A stretch of 64,000 bases of DNA, from positions 1 through 64,000 of the forward strand of contig JANQSH010000109.1 in the NCBI GenBank assembly GCA_028284145.1. Reading direction: 5' to 3'. Positions 37,112 to 45,131 of the stretch are shown piece after piece (within the stretch, counting starts at the first letter, position 1; each line of letters starts with the position of its first letter). The notes below the pieces were generated by a model. It was not told the origin of the DNA and made no database searches. It saw only the letters and a list, made by a program, of their open reading frames with translations. The stretch is from Planctomycetaceae bacterium (GTDB lineage Bacteria > Planctomycetota > Planctomycetia > Planctomycetales > Planctomycetaceae). A program made the position numbers and the translations under genes.

Positions 37112-37558
37112 ATCGCCGCAACCGATTTCCAGATTAAACGCAGACTGCATCAAACGCCGTTCGTGACGTTGATGGGCAATCAATTCGTGCATCCAGTCCT
37201 GTAATGAACCACGTGCCTCAGATGCGATTTCCTCATATCTCTCTTCGTTGGAGATTTTCAGTCGGAGTTGCCAGAGTTGTGAATAGAGTTGGTGCTGCCC
37301 CGCTTTCAATTCGTCCACCTGTCCCTGCCAGTTCGGATAGGTCTCGGTTACTTCAGAAAGGTAACCACCCTGGCACCGCAACTGGAAATCCTTGGGAAGC
37401 GTCTCCAGCAAAGCGTCAATTACAGCACACAACCAGTGGCAAGTGACGTTGTCAGCCGGTTCCTCCAACAGGTCCCGCAGGTCTCCCAGGAGAATGTACT
37501 CCAGGGCAGAATAGTCTTCCAGCCGGTGACCACGTCCGGTTGTTTTCCCGATTTCCAT
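37109..37558 (-). CDS. Small protein of unknown function
   Basis: A 149-residue protein, mostly alpha-helical, with no signal peptide or membrane span. Residues about 13-45 (DYSALEYILLGDLRDLLEEP) and 105-149 (RYEEIASEARGSLQDWMHEL, HQRHERRLMQSAFNLEIGCGD) are the most structured-looking parts. The spaced His and Glu residues near the C-terminus recall helical-bundle proteins, but I cannot match a family. AGGAG lies six bases before the ATG at 37558, which settles the start. The stop is within a module B end and the region upstream is another module B, so the gene is framed by repeats on both sides. Confidence 0.65.
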   Translation of the reverse strand: MEIGKTTGRGHRLEDYSALEYILLGDLRDLLEEPADNVTCHWLCAVIDALLETLPKDFQLRCQGGYLSEVTETYPNWQGQVDELKAGQHQLYSQLWQLRLKISNEERYEEIASEARGSLQDWMHELIAHQRHERRLMQSAFNLEIGCGD

Positions 37559-37573
37559 TCTCATCTCCTGCAA

Positions 37574-37675
37574 TAAAACGTATTTTGTTTTTCTGTGCCG
37601 TGAAAATCGCCGTTTGGCCTGCAAACATGGAATTCCACGAGCCGGAAACGTCACACGAAAAAGTGAACCGCAATA
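37574..37675 (-). repeat. Module B, 102 bp
   Basis: Starts TAAAACGTATTTTG and ends AGTGAACCGCAATA; the inner TTCTGTGCCGTGAAAATCGC and TTTGGCCTGCAAACATGG match. It lies 15 bases upstream of the small unknown gene and overlaps the leader of that gene. Confidence 0.78.
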
Positions 37676-38143
37676 AATGAAAGAGAATACGGATACCAGA
37701 GGCCCTGTGGTTAACGACCATCATTAATCTGTCAAATAGTTTGAAGATGTCTGCAACGTGTGAATTGATTCCGCGCCTTGTAAGTGATCCGTCGAATTTT
37801 GGATCGAAAGGACACAACCTTTTCCATGATTGTTTCGACTTTCAAGATCGTTTGGTAATCGATAGGAAATTGAAAAAATCTCAGTTGGACAAACCAGCCA
37901 CAAGTCGCCATCGGAAAAATGGTTTCCCTTTTTTGAAAGGTTTGTCAGATTGAAAGCAACAGCGAAAGTGAGAATTCGGATGAATGATGATGTGATTGTT
38001 GCTGAGGAGGATTTTACCAACCGAGCAAGGTTCCGTCAAAAAAAAGATGCCCGCCGAGCGGTGGCCGGCGCGCAAGTGTTTGTGTATAAGTGTGTTAGAA
38101 GGATTTCTTGCAGCGTGTTATCCGTCTTCACCCGACATCGATC
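37676..38143. other. Intergenic stretch, no gene found
   Basis: About 470 bases, more A+T-rich than its surroundings. Short frames such as 37950-38204 have a poor composition and no ribosome-binding site. No module repeat is visible. Confidence 0.4.
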
Positions 38144-39997
38144 CTACTCCGAACCGCTTTCTGAGAGTTTGGCGATGGTTTGTTGCAAAGCCCGGTTGAT
38201 GTAGTTGCGATTCTTTTCAACTCGAGATTTCAAATTCGGAAGCAATGGTCTGGCTGCCGGGCCAATGTTCTCGATCACATTCGCCGCGTGCAATGCCACC
38301 CATTCGTTCTTGTGACCCAGACTTTCCATGAGGACTGCGAACGGCTTTTCTGTCTTGCCCAGATTGATCAAAGCCTCGGCAGCGACGATCCGCACATTGC
38401 CATCAGAATCATTCAACGCGGCCTGCAATTGCTTTTTGACGGAAGCCGTAACGTCACCGAGAATGAGGCAGCCAGTCGCTCCCCAATACCGGAAAGCCGG
38501 GTGATTATGATCGAGGGCAGACGCGAACTCGTCCAGGTCATTCTTCGACGGCGCAGTCGCCTTTTCTGCCAACGGAATGATATCTTCCAGTGGGTATTGC
38601 TTTGAATCGCGGACAAACTCGTGAATTGTTTCACCACCTGCCAGTCCAGTCATCATCCCCTCAGGCAGAAATCCGGAATCACGAATACTCAGGAGGTGGT
38701 CCCGATTGGCTGTGCGCATCCGTTTCAGCACATCTGCATACTCCGGGTCGTTTGCCAGATTCCTGACTTCCCAGCGATCTTTCGTTGTATCGTAAAGTTC
38801 CTCGGCCGGTTTCGTTTCCCAGAAGTATGTTTGCGGTGGCTCCAACCGGCCAGCAAGATACTCTTTGTGCCACGACCTGGTCGCCGGCATCCGCCACAGG
38901 TATTCGAGGTACTGACCATAGATACGATGCGGGTTGTAGTTGCGGATGTACTTGAATCGTTTGTCACGGACCGCTCGACTGAAGTCATATCGTTCATCCA
39001 TACGTCCCCGGAAGACGTAGACGTATTCGCGTTCCGGTTGAGACTGTTTGCCAAGAAACGCTATCCCCTGTAGATGTTCAGGGATCTCGATTCCCGCAAG
39101 ACTGAGAATCGTCGGTGCGAGATCAACAAAACTGACGAGGCGATCAGTTTTCGTCCCTGGTTTGTGAGGTGCCAGATGAGCGAAATTTCTGCCGAATCGA
39201 ATAATCATCGGCACATGCACTCCGGTGTCATACAGGAACCGTTTCGAGCGAGGTAGAATGCCACCGTGGTCGGCATAGTAGATCACGATTGTATCGTCCG
39301 CCACGCCTTCTTCCTCAAGTTGCTTCAGTTTTTCGCCAATCTGAGCATCCATGCGGGTGATGATTTGATGATACATCGCCCAATTGGATTTGACTTCTGT
39401 CGTTTGGGGGTGATAAGGCGGCACAACGACATCACTTTTTGCCAACTCATTTTGAAGTGGTTTATGTAGAGAACTCTCGTGCGATGTACCATGATTGTAG
39501 ACTGCGAAAAACGGTTGCCCCTTTTTTCGTTTGCGATGATTTCCACCGCTCATCATGTGCCACGCGTTTTTCTGGCAGGGATTCAGGTTATAGTCAGTCT
39601 TCGAGTTGTTGGTACAGAAATAGCCGGCCTCTTTGAGGTATTTCACGAAGAATGGAATCCTCTCCGGATCAACGGCGTGTTTGCTGCGCATGTGTTGCGT
39701 TCCGAGAGAGGGCGGATACATCCCGGTGATGATCGTGCAGCGAGCCGGTGCACAGACCGGTGCATTCGCAAAAGCATGCTTGTAAAGGATGCCTTCGGAA
39801 GCAAGTCTATCGAGATACGGCGTGTTCGCGTCCGGATAGTCATAGCATCCGAGAAACGGGCCGTTGTCTTCGGATACGAGCCAGAGAATGTTGGGACGTT
39901 TAGCGTCATCGGCCAAAGCTGTGTCGGGCGATGTCGGCAAAAATACCAAGGCAAGGATGATACCTGCCAGCGGAATGAATAAGCGAGCAGATTTCAT
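38144..39997 (-). CDS. Secreted sulfatase with C-terminal HEAT-like repeats
   Basis: A 617-residue type I sulfatase, exported by a signal peptide (residues 1-30, FIPLAGIILALVFLP to ALADD). The catalytic motif C-x-P-x-R is present as C82-A-P-A-R, where the cysteine becomes formylglycine; metal-binding acidic residues lie in VSEDNGP and in YYADHGG. The alkaline-phosphatase-like core extends to about residue 460 (LYDTTKDRWEVRNLANDPEY). Residues about 500-617 form HEAT-like helices (NVRIVAAEALINLGKTEKPF). The ATG at 39997 has GGAG nine bases before it. Planctomycetes carry many such enzymes for sulfated polysaccharides; the substrate is not known and no partner enzyme is near. Confidence 0.93.
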   Translation of the reverse strand: MKSARLFIPLAGIILALVFLPTSPDTALADDAKRPNILWLVSEDNGPFLGCYDYPDANTPYLDRLASEGILYKHAFANAPVCAPARCTIITGMYPPSLGTQHMRSKHAVDPERIPFFVKYLKEAGYFCTNNSKTDYNLNPCQKNAWHMMSGGNHRKRKKGQPFFAVYNHGTSHESSLHKPLQNELAKSDVVVPPYHPQTTEVKSNWAMYHQIITRMDAQIGEKLKQLEEEGVADDTIVIYYADHGGILPRSKRFLYDTGVHVPMIIRFGRNFAHLAPHKPGTKTDRLVSFVDLAPTILSLAGIEIPEHLQGIAFLGKQSQPEREYVYVFRGRMDERYDFSRAVRDKRFKYIRNYNPHRIYGQYLEYLWRMPATRSWHKEYLAGRLEPPQTYFWETKPAEELYDTTKDRWEVRNLANDPEYADVLKRMRTANRDHLLSIRDSGFLPEGMMTGLAGGETIHEFVRDSKQYPLEDIIPLAEKATAPSKNDLDEFASALDHNHPAFRYWGATGCLILGDVTASVKKQLQAALNDSDGNVRIVAAEALINLGKTEKPFAVLMESLGHKNEWVALHAANVIENIGPAARPLLPNLKSRVEKNRNYINRALQQTIAKLSESGSE

Positions 39998-40831
39998 GGA
40001 TGTGGTCTCCGGAGGGGGAATCACAATGCGCCGAGGAAGTCGATTTCGCAAGGTTGAAGGTACCAGGGTTGAAGATACCAGATGTGCAGCGGTTTCTCAC
40101 GGCGGCTGCCCTTATTTGTGTTGCCTTTCGTTTCAATCGTGTCCTCGAAGGCTTTGCCAAGTCCGAAATGCTGTCAAAGCCGGAAATCAATGAACCCGTT
40201 CATCTAGAGCAGTTTACCTTTTCGTGTGACACTTTTCGCTCGTGGGAGCCTGCAATTGTAGACCAAACGGCGTCCATCGCGCCACGGAAGAGCGTAACAC
40301 GCTCTAAACCACACCATGTATTCAGCCAGCGGAAAATTCCGCACGTCCCACATAATCTCTGCGAACGAATGTGATTTCACATCCTTCACCACAGGGTGAT
40401 TCTAACGCTTGTCCCTGTCATCCAACCGGTACTCAGAATAGTGCGACTGATAGCCTGGAAATTAGAGGAATCGGCTCGATGAGCGCGCAAAGCGTGACGA
40501 TTTAACGGATACAAAGCTCTGTTGTCCTCTTCCCCAGTTCGTGAACGGATCGAGGAATGGGTACAGCAGCTACCAGAATAAACGGTTGGCACAGAATCCG
40601 TTCAGTCCTGCCACGATGTTCGCCTCACCATCACCTGCGTAAGGAAATCTCGCGGTGACTGTATTTTCGCATGGTCCTTCTGTTATTGCCCCTCAATCCA
40701 TAGCTTTTTCATCTTCTCATGATGAGCAAAATCGGAAAGAATGCGAATAGAGAATCAGTCATCAGGCACGGGCAATCCAACGGATTGCACAAAGACAAAT
40801 GCGGAATGTCGCGAGGAGTAAAGTTTTCACC
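39998..40831. other. Intergenic stretch between divergent genes, with one repeat
   Basis: About 830 bases between the sulfatase and the DUF1598-like gene. It contains one full module B (40205-40306). Nothing else is recognisable; the frames here are short and unconvincing. Confidence 0.45.
40205..40306 (+). repeat. Module B, 102 bp
   Basis: A full copy: starts TAGAGCAGTTTACC, ends GCGTAACACGCTCTA. The centre has GCCTGCAATTGTAGACC in place of the usual TGTTTGCAGG region. It is not flush with any gene end. Confidence 0.82.
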
Positions 40832-42862
40832 ATGATGCGTCCAAGACCTCAAATAACAGCGAATACTCGACGCTATGGTTCTATTAACTTCGAGGCGGTA
40901 TTGGCTATCGGCTGTCTGTTCCTTGTTGTTGTGGCGTCGGCTGGATTTGTCCTGTTCAAATCCAATGCCAGTTCAGTGAGTGTCACGGCATTGGGTACGC
41001 CGCATCCGACAACCGCTAAACCAAAGTCGGCCGTCAGCTCAAGCTCGGCATTGGTCAATGAAACGAAGACATCATCAGCCACGACCGTTGAAGCGACCGA
41101 TTCTGTCCCTGTCGATACGGTCGGGAAACAGCAACCAGATCAGGGAATCGTGAAGCTGGACGTTGTTCCTGCGACAGGAACTGAGGACACAACTGCTCAG
41201 GAGTTGACATACCAAACACCCGAGGAATTGCTCGGAGCGCATCTTGAGGCCGGTGAATTCGGTCCGGCTTTGGCATTAGCCCGTACATTACAAGACAGTC
41301 AGCGACGAGCCGACATGCTGCGACAGATTGCCGATGCTCAATTACATTCCGGTGAATTCAATTCGGCTTTGATGGCGATCCGAGCCATGCCGGGTGATGA
41401 TACATCCCGCCAACAGGCCTGTCGCCAGCATTCGCAACAACACGCATTTGCCGGTGGTGGTGCAGGACAGGATTTCGATTCTCTGATCGACCTGATCATG
41501 AACGAAACGAGCGGCCCCTGGCAGGCAATCGACGGGACCGGTGGAACAGCGACTCCTTACGCAACCGGTGTGCGGGTCGATCCGAATGGATTATTCACAC
41601 ATTTGCAGCGCGAAGAACAGAACGGTCGTCTCGATGCGCTGGGAGTGAATGCTCGCGAAGCTGATCTGAATGACGAATTAGCGAAGCCCTCTTCGCTGCG
41701 ACTTGTTTCATTAACTCGATTGGAACGGGAAATCTCGCGGCGATTGGCAGCCGGCCAGCCGATTGTTGAGTCGATGCAGTATTTCGCCGGACTCTCGAAG
41801 ATTCAGTATGTTTTCGTTTATCCCAACGACGGAGAAATCGTGATTGGCGGTCCGGCCGAACCGTGGCGTTATAACGAAACCGGTCTGCCGGTCGGCGTTT
41901 CCAGCGGTCGTCCGATGCTGCAACTCGACGATTTTGTCACGGCTAATCGCATTTTTGATCCCAGCGGACAGGGCATCTTCATTTGTGCCATCGTACCCAG
42001 GGAAGAAGGTTTGCGGGCCGTCAATCAATTCTCAGCCGAATCGCAGGCACGAGGACCATTGCACCCCGGCCAGGTGAATCAATGGGCCAGGACGATTGAG
42101 AACAAACTCGGACTGCAGGACATCGAGTATACCGGTATCCCGGCCAACTCACGTGTTGCACGTGTCATTGTCGATGCAGACTACCGCATGAAATTGATTG
42201 GCATCGGCAAACTTGATGGCGGGCCACAGATGAAAAGCTTCTTCGACCTGCTTACCCCGGAGCAGAAACAACAGCAAATGGAAACTGATGCCCTGCGTTG
42301 GTGGTTGACAATGAAGTACGACGCGATTCTGCATTCCAGCAATCGTGATGTCTTTGAGATTCAGGGATCATCCGTGCTGTGCCGATCGGAAAACGAGTTG
42401 ATTACCGCACAGGGAAAACGGATCCACACCGGCAAAGCGGAACCAACAAACCGACTGTTCGCGCAGCAGTTCACATCAAATTACGATGAACTGGCGAAAC
42501 GGGATCTGGTCTTCGCCGACCTGCAGAACATTTTTGACCTGTCGCTGCTGGCGGCTCTGATTCACAAAGAACGATTGAACGATCGCGCCAATTGGGATCT
42601 GGGTGCCTTCGCCGCGAATGGCCGTTACCTGCCCGCTGCTTACGAGCCGGCGAAGATTGTGCACTCGGTCGTCAATCATAAGGTTTACGCAGGCGGAAAC
42701 ATCATTCTGCAAGCTGCAGGCGGTGTGAAAGCAGATCTGAAAGCGGTCGTCAACGATCGTCAGATCATGCAGGAATCGCCACGGCTCGGCAGTTTTTCGA
42801 GCCACGCGAAAGCTCCGGAATTGCCTGCCGGCCGCTGGTGGTGGGATGCTGCGACTCGATAA
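40832..42862 (+). CDS. DUF1598-like planctomycete membrane-anchored protein
   Basis: A 676-residue protein. A span lies at about residues 20-42 (AVLAIGCLFLVVVASAGFVLF). A Ser/Thr/Ala-rich linker is followed by a short TPR-like part (about 140-190, GEFGPALALARTLQDSQRRA, GEFNSALMAIRAMPGDD). The large conserved region (about 235-650) has ISRRLAAGQPIVESMQYFAGLSKI, YVFVYPNDGEIVIGGPAEPW and YDAILHSSNRDVFEIQGSSVLC, which I associate with DUF1598, a family seen mainly in planctomycetes. The start may be 40832, 40835 or 40799. A terminator follows at 42891. The function is unknown; the bulk should be periplasmic. Confidence 0.82.
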   Translation: MMRPRPQITANTRRYGSINFEAVLAIGCLFLVVVASAGFVLFKSNASSVSVTALGTPHPTTAKPKSAVSSSSALVNETKTSSATTVEATDSVPVDTVGKQQPDQGIVKLDVVPATGTEDTTAQELTYQTPEELLGAHLEAGEFGPALALARTLQDSQRRADMLRQIADAQLHSGEFNSALMAIRAMPGDDTSRQQACRQHSQQHAFAGGGAGQDFDSLIDLIMNETSGPWQAIDGTGGTATPYATGVRVDPNGLFTHLQREEQNGRLDALGVNAREADLNDELAKPSSLRLVSLTRLEREISRRLAAGQPIVESMQYFAGLSKIQYVFVYPNDGEIVIGGPAEPWRYNETGLPVGVSSGRPMLQLDDFVTANRIFDPSGQGIFICAIVPREEGLRAVNQFSAESQARGPLHPGQVNQWARTIENKLGLQDIEYTGIPANSRVARVIVDADYRMKLIGIGKLDGGPQMKSFFDLLTPEQKQQQMETDALRWWLTMKYDAILHSSNRDVFEIQGSSVLCRSENELITAQGKRIHTGKAEPTNRLFAQQFTSNYDELAKRDLVFADLQNIFDLSLLAALIHKERLNDRANWDLGAFAANGRYLPAAYEPAKIVHSVVNHKVYAGGNIILQAAGGVKADLKAVVNDRQIMQESPRLGSFSSHAKAPELPAGRWWWDAATR

Positions 42863-42890
42863 CGAACTTCAACGAACCAGAGTTCATCAG

Positions 42891-42928
42891 GCCCTCGGAT
42901 CATCCAGAGATTCGGGGGCTTGTTTTTT
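42891..42928 (+). terminator. Rho-independent terminator
   Basis: GCCCTCG (42891-42897) pairs with CGGGGGC (42913-42919) over seven positions with one G-U; TTGTTTTTT follows. Confidence 0.75.
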
Positions 42929-43103
42929 GAGTGTTTGTGTCGTCGAAAAACCTGTGTGCTGAAAACTCTGACGATGTAATCCGGCTTGGCTTTACCCGAT
43001 AATCGGTTCGCGTACAATGTGGCATCGTGGCCTCCACACTCTCCGATCAAACTGATTTGATCTGTGATGCCGCCAGCCTGAGATTTATGCAGGGACTTCA
43101 TTG

Positions 43104-43895
43104 ATGGCACGTCTAACACAGGCCGATCTGATCGACCTCAACCATACTTTTGAAGAGCGAACTCCGTTGGAACTGATTCAATGGACGCAGGAGATATTTG
43201 GCGAGCGCGTTGCCGCAATCTCGGCTATGCAGCAGGCAGGTAATGTCCTGTGCCACATGCTCTCAAAAATTGAAAAATCGTCCAGAGTGCTGTTTGTCGA
43301 TACCGGAGTGCTGTTTGAGGAGACATTGCAAACCCGCGATCGTATCGTCAGTGAGTACGGGATCGAAGTTGTCACTCTGGAGCCGAATCAGACAATGGCG
43401 GAACAGACTGCCGAGTTGGGTGTCCTCTATCTTTCGGTCGATGGCCAGAAACAATGTTGCGATTTGCGAAAAACACAGCCGTTGCTGGAAATCGCAGATC
43501 AGTTCGACGCTTTGATTGGAAGTCTGCGTCGCAGCGATGGTGGCCAACGCGCGCAATGTCCCATTTTAGCGGTTGATCCCCAGGCAAATTGCCTCCGAAT
43601 CAACCCACTGGTCAACATGAATACCGAACAACTGCAGGCATACATTGCCGAGAACAAGGTGATCACCAATCCGCTGCATGAACAAGGCTACCCGACGATC
43701 GGCTGTAACCGTTGCACCACACCCGTCATGCCGGAAGAGCCGAAGCGAGCAGGGCGGTGGCGACATCTCGGCCCCTGGTCCGTCTATTGCGGCATCAACC
43801 CGACTGATCTCGACCCCGAACATTCGCCAGCGATCGAATTGGATCAGGATCTCATCGATCGCATTCTGGGCCGCGAGACCGACTTCATGATCTGA
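43104..43895 (+). CDS. cysH: Phosphoadenylyl/adenylyl-sulfate reductase
   Basis: A 263-residue enzyme of assimilatory sulfate reduction that reduces APS or PAPS to sulfite. The two cysteine pairs C118-C119 ([12 protein letters not shown]) and C201-x2-C204 (GCNRCTTPV) bind a [4Fe-4S] cluster, which points to the APS-using (plant/Pseudomonas-type) form. The N-terminal [14 protein letters not shown] is the PP-loop-family substrate region and [10 protein letters not shown] the usual arginine-rich block. The catalytic cysteine motif, usually ECGLH, here reads YCGIN. The ATG at 43104 has AGGGA nine bases upstream. No other sulfate-assimilation gene is adjacent. Confidence 0.92.
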   Translation: MARLTQADLIDLNHTFEERTPLELIQWTQEIFGERVAAISAMQQAGNVLCHMLSKIEKSSRVLFVDTGVLFEETLQTRDRIVSEYGIEVVTLEPNQTMAEQTAELGVLYLSVDGQKQCCDLRKTQPLLEIADQFDALIGSLRRSDGGQRAQCPILAVDPQANCLRINPLVNMNTEQLQAYIAENKVITNPLHEQGYPTIGCNRCTTPVMPEEPKRAGRWRHLGPWSVYCGINPTDLDPEHSPAIELDQDLIDRILGRETDFMI

Positions 43896-43937
43896 GTCTT
43901 CAGTCCTGCCAAATCGCCGACGAGCGCAGAAGGAACG

Positions 43938-44270
43938 ATGAGTTTGCGATCTGTTGCGACCGGTTACGTTTTGTTGTTGTGCGGTGCGATGGCGGGATCG
44001 GCTCAGCAGCTCAGCATTGGAAGGGGCATCGCCTCGACGACAGGGACAAGGGGGAAGATGGCGTTCGCAGAACAAGCCCCGGTGTCAAATGGATGGAAAA
44101 TCCGGGGGGGGCGAAACGCAACATCACATTGGCGTGTGTATCCGGTTGGAAAGAGAATGCGTACGTCTCTCGAAACGTACGGAATCCCCGCCAGGAATTG
44201 GCAATTTTCAGCGAATCGATTAAGAGTGACAGGGTTGAATTTTCTTCACGACATTTCTCGCTGGAACAGG
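43938..44270 (+). pseudogene. Possible small exported protein gene, perhaps frameshifted
   Basis: AGAAGGAACG directly precedes an ATG at 43938, and the first 23 residues look like a signal peptide (VATGYVLLLCGAMAGSAQQL). The frame then runs on to 44510 and into the TM2 gene, which is unlikely. A run of eight G (44104-44111) lies in it. Read one base over after the run, the stretch contains NITLACVSGWKENAYV, which looks more protein-like. It may be a decayed gene, a gene with a variable G-run, or no gene at all. Confidence 0.3.
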
Positions 44271-44274
44271 AACC

Positions 44275-44691
44275 ATGCAACAGAATACGGTCGCTCCTCC
44301 AATACCGAACACGCATTCTCTGGCGGTGGGTTACATCGTCTGGCTTTTTGGGATCTTTGGAGCCCATCGCTTTTACTACGGTCGTCCCGTGACTGGGACG
44401 ATCTGGTTTTTCACTCTCGGTCTGCTGTTTGTTGGCTGGATCGTCGATCTGTTTCTGATTCCCAAAATGGATCGGGAATGCAATTTCCGCTATGCATCAG
44501 GTCGGATTGACTACGCTGTCGCGTGGTTGTTGCTGACCTGTCTGGGGCTGTTCGGGATTCATCGCTTTTACATGGGTAAAGTCGTTACGGGTATCATCTG
44601 GATACTGACCGGTGGTTTGCTGGGAATTGGCTGGCTGTATGACCTGTGGACATTGAACGAACAGGTCGATGAGATCAATCGGCAAAGCTGA
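44275..44691 (+). CDS. Membrane protein with two TM2 domains
   Basis: A 138-residue inner-membrane protein with a duplicated TM2 domain. The first (about 15-65) has the pattern VGYIVWLFGIFGAHRFYYGR followed by TLGLLFVGWIVDLFLIP; the second (about 80-130) has LLTCLGLFGIHRFYMGK and LTGGLLGIGWLYDLW. Each is a helical hairpin with the G-x-H-R-F-Y turn that marks the family. Four spans in total. CAGGAA precedes the ATG. The function of TM2 proteins in bacteria is not known. Confidence 0.92.
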   Translation: MQQNTVAPPIPNTHSLAVGYIVWLFGIFGAHRFYYGRPVTGTIWFFTLGLLFVGWIVDLFLIPKMDRECNFRYASGRIDYAVAWLLLTCLGLFGIHRFYMGKVVTGIIWILTGGLLGIGWLYDLWTLNEQVDEINRQS

Positions 44692-44877
44692 ACCGACTTG
44701 TGTTCCGGCTGGACGGTTCCGGATAAACTTGCAACAGCCCCTGCCAGCCAAAGTTCAGGCGGGCTTACCATTCTCACGTTTTCTGACGGATCGGTTGCAA
44801 TTTTTCAGCCACCAAACTGATAATGGAGTCGCTTTCAGGCTTCGGGTTTCCCGAAGTCTCTTTTTGTTGGCGGTGTC

Positions 44878-44982
44878 CAGTGCCTTGTCAAAGCTTTGTT
44901 CTGGGATACGGATTGACATAACCCGCTCCGTTGTCGCTCCTTGCAGCTTCATCAAACCCAACCTTCTGTCTTGACAGTTCAC
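44878..44982 (-). repeat. Module C
   Basis: Reverse copy: AGTGCCTTGTCAAAGCTTTG, ATTGACATAACCCGCTCC and TTGTCGCTCCTTGCAGC. It joins a module B at a shared CTAG. Confidence 0.8.
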
Positions 44983-45084
44983 TAGAGCGTATTACGCTCT
45001 TCTGTGCCGCGATGAGCATCAATTGGTCTGTAAACACAGACTCCCACAAGCCTGAGACGTTACACCAGAAGGTATGCTGTTCCA
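44983..45084 (-). repeat. Module B, 102 bp
   Basis: Starts TAGAGCGTATTACGCTCT and ends GGTATGCTGTTCCA. It lies 48 bases before the ATG of the next gene, and explains why the open frame before that ATG should not be taken as coding. Confidence 0.85.
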
Positions 45085-45131
45085 GGCCATTCCTTTCCTT
45101 CGCATTCGATGTGCAAATACGAAAGACATCT

